A DNA stretch of 64,000 nucleotides from Bacteroidales bacterium (GCA_016936975.1 JAFGWU010000061.1:89519-153518); one strand, 5' to 3'; positions 34,501 through 41,429 are shown, numbered from the stretch's first letter. Program-made: numbers and translations. Notes: generated by a model not told the origin, from the sequence alone.

Positions 34501-35261
34501 TCGAGGGCACCGCTGTATATTTTAAAATTATCGTAAAGGGCGTTCTTCAGATAAACATCACTCCGGTAACAGGAGCGGCCCAGGAAATTATAGGAGGTTG
34601 CGTCCAGTTCGGCCGGACGGATGGTCACCGTGCCGCTGGCAACCAGGGTGCTGTCGATGTAGATGGAGCCGTCCGAATCCTGCTGTGTATAGGTCAGCGT
34701 CACCCAGCGGCCTTTTGTGAAAGGCCGGCGGGCATTTACCATCGACTCCGCCGAATAGCCGGTTTTCGAAATGGCATAGCGGGTGGAGATCGCCGAAAAA
34801 AACATGTTTCCGTTGGCATCGGAGAGCATGTTATCGGAATTGGCGAAGGTCCAGATGAAATTTCCGTTGGCAGTGATGGGGGTACTTTCCGGGATAAAGA
34901 GGGTGGAGGAGACGGAAAAACTTTCGAGCGCGGCGATCAGCTCCCCGAACGCGGGGGAGAAGTTGAAATAGCCGTTCCCGTCTCCCAGGCTAAGGACATC
35001 AGAGGGTCCGTACTTCACCAGGACGGCACCATTATGGAGTGTGCCGGTATAGGTGCCCGATTGATCCGTTGCGGAGCTGAAATCGAACTCTGCCAGGAGG
35101 CTTGTGGCCTGGGAACCGCTTTTTATACTGGGGTGCTCTTCAGTCTTTTCTTCTGAGAGCGCCGGATTCAGGGCGTGCAGGGAGCAGGTGCCATATAAAA
35201 GCAGGATTAAAGGGATGCAATAACTACAGGCGGTTTTCACTCTGTTCATAAAATGGATCAT
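31563..35261 (-). CDS. secreted multidomain GH43 protein: LamG, two Ig-like domains, two GH43-type propellers
   Basis: This is a 1232-residue protein with an N-terminal signal peptide (ending near CSLHA). A LamG-like domain (~45-270) is followed by two atrophied bacterial Ig-like domains (~275-455, VEWKSSAPGIISPEG and ILWSTDSPDYINAVG). A first five-bladed propeller resembling GH43 (~460-770) has AVRDPHILRG, NDLVNWTSS and VWAPQTIYD. A second, more canonical GH43 domain (~860-1175) has PVLPGFHADPDILYS, AWAPAIEE, SGGQIIDGDVFTD and GTGHNSVLQ. The end (YYSLSGQPVSPEAL … GIYIVVE) resembles a T9SS type A sorting domain. GH43 enzymes cleave arabinan, xylan or galactan side chains. The single gene carrying two propellers suggests processive or dual-linkage attack; the exact linkage cannot be read. 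The start may be ATG 35261 or 35249. Confidence 0.82.
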   Translation of the reverse strand: MIHFMNRVKTACSYCIPLILLLYGTCSLHALNPALSEEKTEEHPSIKSGSQATSLLAEFDFSSATDQSGTYTGTLHNGAVLVKYGPSDVLSLGDGNGYFNFSPAFGELIAALESFSVSSTLFIPESTPITANGNFIWTFANSDNMLSDANGNMFFSAISTRYAISKTGYSAESMVNARRPFTKGRWVTLTYTQQDSDGSIYIDSTLVASGTVTIRPAELDATSYNFLGRSCYRSDVYLKNALYDNFKIYSGALDRSQVIALCSDLPILNYMVDSVVVHEAVATLNIENADAIRSMISLPNQLGNGVSVEWKSSAPGIISPEGIVHRPASGEDPVEVTLTATLSRNGYSVTKSFKVTVLPLCTDSTAVETDLAGLTIGGNINNARSQLHLPHKTAEGSQILWSTDSPDYINAVGRILKLSPYGEGKKKAILTATATRGSASASRDFTVYIAEEENRSAYLFTYFTGNSQYEEQIRFALSNDGLHYTPLNNGNPVINSADIALKKAVRDPHILRGEDGETFYMVVTDMKSSEGWTSNRGIVLLKSNDLVNWTSSAIHFPTRWPAEWANVLRVWAPQTIYDPGAGKYMVYFSLLTSDGKCPYDQIHYAYANDDFTDLESVPQFLFDRGSATIDGDIVLNEADSLYHLFFKNEGTGGIAKVTSKTLTARDGAPPGSQWGESTGNLEQTSEAVEGVGVFRLINSDEWIMMYDCYGAGHYQFCSSSDLESFAYVLDNYSMDARHGTTMAISKEEAGRLAEAFPSAALSELTVGARNKNIRPEGITVNETAREITIPVYYGTDLTAFDPCFYATAGTQITPEGAPDFTSGPVSYSFTLNGTTKTYAVSPVIRVNPVLPGFHADPDILYSEKTGRFYIYPTTDGYPGWGGYSFDVFSSPDLVNWTNDGTILDLSGDQVPWATGNAWAPAIEERKISENDYIYYFYFSGESGGKKIGVAVSDHPAGPFHDSGTPMIDALPDGVSGGQIIDGDVFTDPLSGKSYFYWGNGFMAVSELEENMLNIKPASTDVITPQGGTLQTYAYREGTTVFCRNGTYYFLWSVDDTGSPNYHVAYGTSDSPTGPITVAGSPIVIRQETDSLIYGTGHNSVLQIPGRDEWFIVYHRVNRNYLDNGPGYHREVCIDRLRFNTNGSIQQVVPTHRGIDTILFSNDITGTVFPETRPDPSFDEWDIANTRYYSLSGQPVSPEALRHDPGIYIVVENYTNGRVRARKILSLNNRYYR

Positions 35262-35611
35262 TTTCTGGTTTTAACAGTTGTTCGTTTATGCTCATACAGC
35301 CCCGGGATGCCCGGCCGGGCAAAAATATCACTTCCTGAGGCATCTAGAATTCGGTTATTACCGGCCGGTTATCCAGCCATGCCGCCATATTCAGGACCAG
35401 GAAATTCCAGTTCTGGAAACCTTTGTTCAGCACGGGCTCCCCGTTTCCGGGCAAATAGTATTCGTGCAGGGACTGACAGTGAACAGAGAAGTAATAACCT
35501 TTTCATCTTTTAAAAGTAAGTACTTTTCCGGTATTTTCGAACTTATCCGTCGAAAGCCTGCCGCAGGCGCGCATTTTTCCGGCACACGGTTATCCCCAGG
35601 ACGGGCAGGGG
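35262..35611. other. intergenic region upstream of the GH43 gene
   Basis: This stretch of ~350 bp between two minus-strand genes has no convincing coding frame. It holds the promoter region of the GH43 gene and a short GCCTG-CCG-CAGGC palindrome. Open frames seen across it lack start context and family similarity. Confidence 0.4.
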
Positions 35612-35646
35612 GAGAAAAAAAAAGGCTGCAACAAAGGCAGCCTTTT
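35612..35646 (-). terminator. intrinsic terminator of the single-FAS1 gene
   Basis: Read on the minus strand, AAAAGGCTGC (complement of 35637-35646) pairs with GCAGCCTTTT (complement of 35620-35629), and the T-run continues (complement of the A-run at 35615-35623). It lies about 22 bp after the FAS1 stop codon. Confidence 0.85.
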
Positions 35647-35668
35647 GAGGATATAATTGTATTACGGA

Positions 35669-36295
35669 CTATTTGCTCAGATCGGGCAGGATAACCGCAT
35701 CGATGACATGGATGATCCCGTTGGATGCAGAGATATCAGCGGCTGCGATATTTGCTTCGTTTCCGAAGGCTTTGATCATACCGTTGCTGGTGACATAAAA
35801 GTTCTGTCCGAGCAGGGTTTCAATTTTCCTGTCTTTCTTCGGGGGCACCACGCTGTTGGATGCGCGCCGGCCCTCGGTAACGTGATAGAACAGCACATCC
35901 AGGACCAGGTTGGCATCGAGATCCGTAATGCCGTTCACGCCAAGCGCTGAATAGAGTGCCATGAAAGCCTCATTGGTTGGGGCAAATACGGTGTACTGAT
36001 CTTTACCGTTTAAAAAGAGATCTACAAGTCCGGTATTCAGTTCGAAATCAACGTAGGATAAAGCACCGACAAGCTCGCTAAATCCGGCGCTGATGGCAAT
36101 ACTGGCAATGGACTCGGATCCCGGACGGCTTGCAGGGGCTCCTTTCAGTCCGGATTCCTGCATGGAAACGGCATCCTCAATGATCATTGCATCTTCCTCT
36201 TTGCTGCAGCTGGTTGTAACAACGGCAAAGGATACAATTCCGGCGATCACCAAACTTCTGAAGTTTAAAAATCTTTTCATGTTCATTTTTTTCAT
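35669..36295 (-). CDS. single-domain fasciclin (FAS1) lipoprotein
   Basis: This is a 208-residue protein from ATG 36295, with alternatives at 36286 and 36280; the open frame runs further upstream through AT-rich leader. The lipoprotein signal ends VVTTSCSKEED (Cys30). One complete FAS1 domain occupies ~62-207: IAISAGFSELVGALSYVDFELN, then QYTVFAPTNEAFMALYSAL, then LDVLFYHVTEGRRAS and the closing SNGIIHVIDAVILPD. Known role: surface adhesion. It is a stand-alone gene with its own terminator, unlike the three FAS1 proteins of the SusCD operon, and much closer to the FAS1 consensus. Confidence 0.88.
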   Translation of the reverse strand: MKKMNMKRFLNFRSLVIAGIVSFAVVTTSCSKEEDAMIIEDAVSMQESGLKGAPASRPGSESIASIAISAGFSELVGALSYVDFELNTGLVDLFLNGKDQYTVFAPTNEAFMALYSALGVNGITDLDANLVLDVLFYHVTEGRRASNSVVPPKKDRKIETLLGQNFYVTSNGMIKAFGNEANIAAADISASNGIIHVIDAVILPDLSK

Positions 36296-36448
36296 TGTTT
36301 TTAGATTTAAAGGTTTATAATTGTTATGCTCTAATAACAAAAGGTTTTTCATTTTGTTTAAATAAATAATAAAAAAGTTAAACGAATAGTTACATCCAGT
36401 CATTGTATCATCATGACCCTGTTTAACACGATGATTAAAAACGATTAT

Positions 36449-37024
36449 ATGAAAAGAACCCGATCTATTTCAAAAAGTGTTCCTGCAATGTTATTCGGGG
36501 TGGTGTTTCTTATGTTGTGCCTGGTGGTGCAGGCCCAGGCTCCGCCGTTCACCGTCCTGCCGGGTCTGTTCGACCAGTCGGACCAGGACAGCCTGGGGCT
36601 GACCACGGCGGAGGGCACAGAGACCGTGACCATTTTCGGTCCGTCCGACACCACGGACCATTACAGCAACGGTGTTTTCATGACGGCGTTCAAGGGGTGG
36701 CTTTACTGCCAGTGGCAGAGCTCGGCGCAGGATGAGGATGCCCGGGATACGGTGACGGTGTTTGCCGCACCATCCTTACCGGGGGGTCCTGTTCCTGAAA
36801 TTTATGCGGGGGCGGACCGGATCATCAGGATCGTTCTGCCGGAGACCGAAAGAGAGGCCACCGTCAGCATTTACACCATTACCGGCCGGCTTCTTTACCG
36901 CGGGTTCATGCACGACCGTGAAATGCAGTATGATGCAAAACGGCACCCGGCAGGGCTGTATATCATTGATGTTAGAACCGGCCGGGGCAGGAGGACGGAG
37001 TTCCGGACCAGGTTAATGATTTGA
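36449..37024 (+). CDS. short T9SS protein, probable internally deleted remnant of a BNR/sialidase-like cargo
   Basis: This is a 191-residue protein from ATG 36449 (signal peptide MKRTRSISKSVPAM…VVQAQ). The first ~80 mature residues (FTVLPGLFDQSD … FMTAFKGWLYCQWQSSAQDEDARDT) look like the opening of a secreted beta-propeller of the sialidase/BNR type. They are joined directly, through SLPGGPVPEIYAG, to a type A T9SS sorting domain (~110-191, VSIYTITGRLLYRGF … GLYIIDVRTGRG). The catalytic propeller expected between the two is missing. Either a large in-frame deletion left this fusion or it is a genuine small cargo protein; I favour the deletion. The G+C-rich codon use differs from the AT-rich flanks. 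Confidence 0.6.
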   Translation: MKRTRSISKSVPAMLFGVVFLMLCLVVQAQAPPFTVLPGLFDQSDQDSLGLTTAEGTETVTIFGPSDTTDHYSNGVFMTAFKGWLYCQWQSSAQDEDARDTVTVFAAPSLPGGPVPEIYAGADRIIRIVLPETEREATVSIYTITGRLLYRGFMHDREMQYDAKRHPAGLYIIDVRTGRGRRTEFRTRLMI

Positions 37025-37027
37025 CGA

Positions 37028-37798
37028 TTAAGGTTTAATCTTATTATAGAGTTCCAGCAACTGTGTATCGAGAATCTCCCTGATCTGGTCTTCATGTTCG
37101 CCGATCGGTTTCACCGGGATCAGATCCATCACCTCTTCCGGTGTAAGGCCGGAATTAAAATACAACCTGACAGATCTTTCCAGGGTTTTACGGATCACTT
37201 TTCTTGCCTCTTCTTCCCCGAATCCCATTTGTTGCGCAAGATCCTCCATCTTTTTCCATTGGAACCAGAAGCAGGTGGGCAGCATGGCCGAGACGATGGC
37301 ATATCCTTCAAGCATTGATTCTTCCACCTCCATGGTTTTGCCCAGTTTTTTGAACAATTGCATCAGATTCTTTTTTTCTTCTCCCGGAAAACTGTGATGG
37401 TAACTTACCGGGTTATATCCCTTGTTAATGAATGAAGTTGCATTGGGGATCATTCGGACGATACGCCGGGTATTAAGTAATCCGGCTAACTTCTCCATGT
37501 TGATTTTGGGAGCCAGGGAAACGACCGTTGACTCTGCTTTCACGGTTTCCTTAATGCTATCCAGCGTTTCCGTCATTATGGGGGGGTGTATCGCAAGGAA
37601 TAGGATCTCCTGCCGTGCGGGCCCGGTTTGCGAATCTGTGATTGTAATATCCGGAAATTGCGCTTTTAATGCTGAAGCCACCTCCTGGTTGGGTTCATAG
37701 ACAAGAATGGAACCAAATTCAAGGGATTTGTTTTGAAATGCCCGGAGGAAGATTTTGGTGATTCTTCCGCCACCGATGAATCCTAATGTTGTTTTCAT
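37028..37798 (-). CDS. pyrroline-5-carboxylate reductase-like (ProC family) dehydrogenase
   Basis: This is a 256-residue protein. The N-terminal Rossmann fold begins LGFIGGGRITKIFLRAF (nucleotide-binding glycine motif, residues ~5-11). LVYEPNQEVASALKAQFP follows, then EILFLAIHPPIM, the NAD(P) domain pattern of ProC. MIPNATSFINKGYNPVSYH matches the conserved RxMPNxP region of ProC, though the usual Pro-Ala changes suggest a paralogue. The C-terminal helical dimer domain spans ~150-256. The true ProC reaction is P5C to proline with NAD(P)H; here the substrate may differ. It ends 3 bp from the convergent short T9SS gene and lies 97 bp after the permease of the arsenic-type cluster, so co-transcription is uncertain. 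Confidence 0.75.
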   Translation of the reverse strand: MKTTLGFIGGGRITKIFLRAFQNKSLEFGSILVYEPNQEVASALKAQFPDITITDSQTGPARQEILFLAIHPPIMTETLDSIKETVKAESTVVSLAPKINMEKLAGLLNTRRIVRMIPNATSFINKGYNPVSYHHSFPGEEKKNLMQLFKKLGKTMEVEESMLEGYAIVSAMLPTCFWFQWKKMEDLAQQMGFGEEEARKVIRKTLERSVRLYFNSGLTPEEVMDLIPVKPIGEHEDQIREILDTQLLELYNKIKP

Positions 37799-37895
37799 GA
37801 TATCTGTTTTTTTATCGTTCCAGGTTCTTTTTCCTGTTTTTTCTGAATGACAGCTTTAAAAGTATACCGGTAATGAAGATCAATAATTTCATCTC

Positions 37896-39212
37896 TTATA
37901 TGATTCCATAAACCAGTCCGCTGATTGTGGCCATTGCAACAACCAACAGTACATACACCACTGTTTTTTGAGTCCCTATCACACCCCGTATTACAAGCAT
38001 ATTTGGCAGGGACAGGGACGGACCGGCCAGCAGTAAAGCCAAAGCAGGTCCTTTTCCCATTCCTGCAGCAATAAGCCCCTGCAGAATGGGTACTTCGGTC
38101 AGGGTAGCGAAATACATGAATGCACCTACGAGGGAAGCAAAGAAGTTAGAGAAAAATGAATTTCCCCCAACCAGTTTTGCCACCCATTCGTTTGGAATGA
38201 TCCCGGCCATGGCTACATCATCATGTGTGGATCCCAGCAAAAGACCCGCGATCATCACGCCGATAGCCAGCAATGGCATGATCTGCTTTGCAAAATCCCA
38301 TGCAGACAGTGTCCACTCCCTGTTTTCAGGCGATCTTTTGTCCATGAGTGTAATGACAGCTAAACCGGCCATTCCCACCAGCATCGGGATCATTGGGGAT
38401 TCAACCAGGAATGCACTGATTGCTGTAAGTGCAACAATAATTGAAACCGGCTGCCATTTCAGGCGGAGAATAAACACCAGGGAAAAAGCAAGCAGGATGG
38501 CAAACAGGGAGGTAATGAGCCATTTGTTCGACCAGATCCAGTACCACCCCCCGTCAGTCACACCTTCACCGGGTTTTCCCCAGTTTGCGAATACAAGAAT
38601 GAAGACAAGGATAAAAAAATGGAAGGCGGTCTGCCACATGGGCCTTTTTTCGGGGATTGCGGAAAAGTTCATCTGTTCTTCCCTTTTTGCTTTCTCCTCC
38701 TTCCTGTAAATAAGGGACATCACCGATCCAATTACGATGGCAAACAGGACCGCTCCCACAACCCTTGCAATCCCCATCTCAAAGCCAAGGATCCGGGCTG
38801 TCAGGATAATGGCCAGGATGTTAATGGCCGGGCCGCTGTATAAAAAGGCAATGGCCGGTCCGAGGCCTGCACCTCTTTTATGAATACTGGAGAAAAGGGG
38901 GAGGATCGTGCAACTGCAAACCGCCAGGATGGTCCCGGAAACGGAGGCGACGGAATAGGAAAGCCATTTTTTTGCCTGTGCACCGAAATATTTCATCACC
39001 GCACCCTGGCTGACAAATACCGATATCACCCCTGCAATAAAAAATGCCGGCAAAAGGCAGAGAATGACATGTTCGCGCGCATACCAACGGGTAAGGTCGA
39101 ACATGGCCATAATGGCTTCCCTGAATCTCTCGTATTCCAGTGGCATAAAAAATGCAGCGATAAACACCAACGCCATCCAGAAGAGTATTCTAATTTCTTT
39201 TTTCCATTCCAT
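37896..39212 (-). CDS. DUF318/YraQ (ArsP-like) permease
   Basis: This is a 438-residue integral membrane protein with about ten predicted helices and a cytoplasmic charged loop near residues 165-185 (RKEEKAKREEQ). It has the hallmark of the PF03773 permease family, AVCSCTILPLFSSIHKRGAGLGPAIAFLYSGPAIN (Cys99, Cys101), repeated in the second half as FATLTEVPILQGL … GPALALLLAGPSLSLPNML. In other bacteria ArsP of this family exports trivalent organoarsenicals using the paired cysteines. Its place 60 bp after an ArsG-like permease on the same strand supports a toxic-metalloid efflux role, which is inferred. A TTCG-N8-CGA motif precedes it at 39241-39255. Confidence 0.8.
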   Translation of the reverse strand: MEWKKEIRILFWMALVFIAAFFMPLEYERFREAIMAMFDLTRWYAREHVILCLLPAFFIAGVISVFVSQGAVMKYFGAQAKKWLSYSVASVSGTILAVCSCTILPLFSSIHKRGAGLGPAIAFLYSGPAINILAIILTARILGFEMGIARVVGAVLFAIVIGSVMSLIYRKEEKAKREEQMNFSAIPEKRPMWQTAFHFFILVFILVFANWGKPGEGVTDGGWYWIWSNKWLITSLFAILLAFSLVFILRLKWQPVSIIVALTAISAFLVESPMIPMLVGMAGLAVITLMDKRSPENREWTLSAWDFAKQIMPLLAIGVMIAGLLLGSTHDDVAMAGIIPNEWVAKLVGGNSFFSNFFASLVGAFMYFATLTEVPILQGLIAAGMGKGPALALLLAGPSLSLPNMLVIRGVIGTQKTVVYVLLVVAMATISGLVYGII

Positions 39213-39240
39213 GGATTACCAGTATATCATTAAATAATTA

Positions 39241-39256
39241 TTCGTAAATAAACGAC
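39241..39256 (-). promoter_or_regulatory. candidate operator (TTCG-N8-CGA) before the DUF318 permease
   Basis: TTCG (39241-39244) and CGA (39253-39255) are separated by 8 bases. This is the same spacing and half-sites as the perfect inverted repeat upstream of the first gene of the cluster (40667-40684). The site lies 28 bp upstream of the permease start, within an AT-rich gap. Confidence 0.45.
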
Positions 39257-39272
39257 CGGTATTGTTATTTTT

Positions 39273-39974
39273 TTAGAAATAGATGATCACAACATAATAC
39301 ACACCGATTCCGATGAAAACAACAGAGACGATTCTTCGAAACCAGACTTCAAAGGTCTTCATGCTGTTGTAAAGTTTCCCCACCCCTGATACCGTATATG
39401 CCAGGAGCCAGGCAAAGATTAGTGCAGGGATCCCGGTAGCAATGGCAAAGACTAACGGCAGGTATAGCCCGGAAGCACTGCCGATGGTCATGGGAATCAG
39501 CATTCCGAAATAGAGCACCCCGCTATACGGACAGAAAGCGAGGGCAAAAATGATTCCGAGCAATAAAACGTCCCAGTAACCTTTTATCCCTTTTTTCTGA
39601 AAGCGATTTTTCAGCCTTGCAAATCCCGGGAAATTTATTTTGATGATATCCAGCATGAGAAATCCGATAATAATCAGCATCGGTCCGATGATCTTTTCAC
39701 CGTATTGCTGAAACCACCCGGAAATTTTAAACTGATCGGCACCCAGGAACAGGATAAAAGCCAACAGGGTATAAGAAATGGCTCTTCCAAGGGTATAGAT
39801 GATCCCGTTAAAAAAAACCACTCTTCTGCTATCCACCTCCTTACTGATATACCCAATGGCAGTGATATTTGTTGCCAGGGGGCATGGACTGATGGCAGTA
39901 AGGAGGCCCAGAAGCATGGCGGTTAAAACAGGGACCGAACTACTGCTGGTCAGATCGCTGAGAAATTCTTCCAT
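39273..39974 (-). CDS. arsG: ArsG-family aromatic arsenical efflux permease (CcdA-like fold)
   Basis: This is a 233-residue polytopic membrane protein with six predicted helices in the CcdA/DsbD layout. It carries the ArsG-type signature TAISPCPLATNITAIGYIS (Cys31) and a second half copy, LAFCPYSGVLYFGMLIP (Cys148). These are the paired Cys-Pro motifs that carry thiol chemistry in CcdA-like transporters. The family name comes from the Shewanella arsEFG system, which handles trivalent aromatic arsenicals. The gene order here (CxxC thioredoxin, ArsF-like, ArsG-like) matches that operon, which strengthens the call. It lies 15 bp downstream of the ArsF-like gene. The substrate in this organism is not known. 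Confidence 0.75.
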   Translation of the reverse strand: MEEFLSDLTSSSSVPVLTAMLLGLLTAISPCPLATNITAIGYISKEVDSRRVVFFNGIIYTLGRAISYTLLAFILFLGADQFKISGWFQQYGEKIIGPMLIIIGFLMLDIIKINFPGFARLKNRFQKKGIKGYWDVLLLGIIFALAFCPYSGVLYFGMLIPMTIGSASGLYLPLVFAIATGIPALIFAWLLAYTVSGVGKLYNSMKTFEVWFRRIVSVVFIGIGVYYVVIIYF

Positions 39975-39989
39975 TTATCAAAAGCCTGA

Positions 39990-40397
39990 CTATAACAATG
40001 GAGTAATATGGTCTGAAATAAGCTGCTTTAGTTTTTCCGGGTTGCTGCGCGCATACATGAATCCCTCATTGGTGATATTTATTTTCTTATCACCGCTGAC
40101 AATCAGAAGCGCTTGTCCGCTAATTCCCAGCTCTTTTGCCTTTTCTTTTCCCCCAGGTTCATCCAGGTTATATCCTTTAAAAGGAATGCTGTCGCCAAAA
40201 AGTTCCTTAACTGCTTCACCGGATACTTTTTCCACAGCCTGGCATGTCACGCATCTCCTTGTATAGTGGAAATAGTATACTTCAATACCATTCTCCTGAG
40301 AGACAGTTTCATTTTCCGAACCGCTATCCGATTGTCCCGAGCAGGAGCAGTTCAAAAACAGGGCCATTATGATGGCCCATCCTTTGAGTGTTTTCAT
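39990..40397 (-). CDS. arsF: ArsF-like lipoprotein with thioredoxin-type CxxC
   Basis: This is a 135-residue protein. A short signal ends with FLNCSCSGQ (Cys17/Cys19 as lipobox candidates), so it is probably a periplasm-facing lipoprotein. The mature domain has a thioredoxin-like pattern: IEVYYFHYTRRCVTCQAVEK (CxxC, Cys49 and Cys52), then IPFKGYNLDEPG and GISGQALLIVSGDKKINI. This matches the small proteins named ArsF next to ArsG permeases, annotated as nitrophenyl-compound nitroreductase subunits. The biochemical role is not certain and it may instead supply reducing equivalents. It starts 3 bp after the upstream thioredoxin-like gene's stop, indicating co-transcription. Confidence 0.72.
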   Translation of the reverse strand: MKTLKGWAIIMALFLNCSCSGQSDSGSENETVSQENGIEVYYFHYTRRCVTCQAVEKVSGEAVKELFGDSIPFKGYNLDEPGGKEKAKELGISGQALLIVSGDKKINITNEGFMYARSNPEKLKQLISDHITPLL

Positions 40398-40400
40398 CGT

Positions 40401-40640
40401 TTACCGGTTTTGAGTGAGAATTTGTTTAAGTTCATTTGAGGAGGGGAGCCTGCCGGAGAACATCACTTTCCCGTTGACCACCAGTCCGGGGGTATGCATT
40501 ATCCCATACTCCATAATTTTCATGATATCCTCGACTTTGGATACACTGGCATCTAAGGCCAGTTCAGCAATTGAATCCCTGACCGCTTTTTCAAGCTTTT
40601 GGCATTTTGGGCATCCTGTCCCTAATATTTTTATCTCCAT
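40401..40640 (-). CDS. arsE: small thioredoxin-like redox protein (ArsE-like), first gene of the cluster
   Basis: This is a 79-residue cytosolic protein of the small redox-active disulfide family: MEIKILGTGCPKCQKLEKAV (active-site Cys10 and Cys13), then the cis-proline region MHTPGLVVNGKVMFSGRLPS and a C-terminal helix. Proteins of this kind regularly sit next to DUF318 permeases and ArsG-type systems and are thought to reduce or carry metalloid-thiol intermediates. It is the first gene of the minus-strand cluster and has a candidate promoter overlapped by an inverted repeat just upstream. The assignment as ArsE rests on gene order. Confidence 0.75.
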   Translation of the reverse strand: MEIKILGTGCPKCQKLEKAVRDSIAELALDASVSKVEDIMKIMEYGIMHTPGLVVNGKVMFSGRLPSSNELKQILTQNR

Positions 40641-40666
40641 AATTACCGGTGTTTAAATTATTCGTT

Positions 40667-40702
40667 GTTCGCAAAAATACGAACATTTTTGAAAAAAAGA
40701 AA
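40667..40702 (-). promoter_or_regulatory. promoter/operator of the arsEFG-like cluster
   Basis: On the minus strand TTTC (complement of 40699-40702), a 19-base spacer and TATTTTTG (complement of 40672-40679) form a near-consensus Bacteroidota promoter. The 8-bp -7 box is flanked exactly by GTTCG and CGAAC (40667-40671 and 40680-40684), a perfect 5-bp inverted repeat. A repressor of ArsR/SmtB size bound there would block RNA polymerase. No arsR-like gene is in the window. Confidence 0.6.
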
Positions 40703-40794
40703 TACTCGCTTTAAAAACCACAGCAGGTCGGCTTATATTTACCGGGTCTTCTATCTCAAGGAAGTCGGTTTTTCGGTTGGCTGCCTGCGGGATT

Positions 40795-41283
40795 TTATGC
40801 CCCAACCACCCCGTTAATAAAGGTCTCCACGAAATCGACCATCCGCTTCAGGATCCTGTGGACAACAGGTTTGCGATGAAGCGGGGTCGGCTTATCACCT
40901 TCCGGCAGGTCAGGTATTTCGTTTCGCATCGGTTCCGGTTCTGAGGAGAGAAAATGTACAATCAGCGGCATAGGATTGAAATGACCGACCCACACACTGT
41001 TGGACGGGAGCCCTTCACCATTGGCTGAACCGGTTTTCAATATATACATTCCGGCATGATAATCCGATAAATCGAGGACAGCGGTTCTGCCTGACAATGT
41101 TCCGGTTGAAATCTGTCTGCCGGACATATCATATATTTGATAACCCGTAACACCCGGAGGAAAATTCAGCCTGAAAATGCCCGTGGAGGGATTCGGGTAA
41201 ACCATCGGGCTGTTTTCTGAGATTTCGGAAATTCCGTTGACGGATATAACTTCCAGTTCAAATAGATCAAAATTGAACCATGC
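40795..41283 (-). pseudogene. remnant of a T9SS cargo protein (sorting domain only)
   Basis: Read from about 41280 downwards, the frame gives FDLFELEVISVNGISEIS and then a type A T9SS sorting domain: MVYPNPSTGIFRLNFPPGVTG, YQIYDMSGRQISTG and SDYHAGMYILKTGS. There is no start codon or signal peptide upstream, because an IS256-type fragment on the other strand abuts at 41295. After YILKTGS the sequence diverges from the domain's usual end and continues ~70 residues (…RILKRMVDFVETFINGVVGA) with no recognised similarity. Both ends therefore look rearranged, and the product is unlikely to be functional. Confidence 0.6.
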
Positions 41284-41294
41284 ATCATAAGCGT

Positions 41295-41360
41295 TTGCCT
41301 ACAACCAATATGCTTGAGAGAGTGAACCAGGAGCTCAAGAGGGGAACTGGTCGCAAATAA
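41295..41360 (+). mobile_element. IS256-family (mutator) transposase relic
   Basis: The + strand reads LPTTNMLERVNQELKRGTGR before a TAA at 41358. This matches the conserved C-terminal block of IS256-family transposases (TTNxLERLNxEIKRRTR). A +1 frame continues IIYPAEK, where the family has IFPNEAS, suggesting a frameshift. No other part of the element or its ends is recognisable, so this is a decayed fragment. Confidence 0.6.
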
Positions 41361-41429
41361 TCTATCCGGCGGAAAAAGTTGACATAAACGGACATCTTTT
41401 CCCCCTGAAGAAAGTTTCAAAACATTGTA

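Noticed and set aside
41166-41420. 84-aa minus-strand frame covering the IS256 relic
   Set aside because: It reads across the relic in the wrong strand and frame and has no family similarity.
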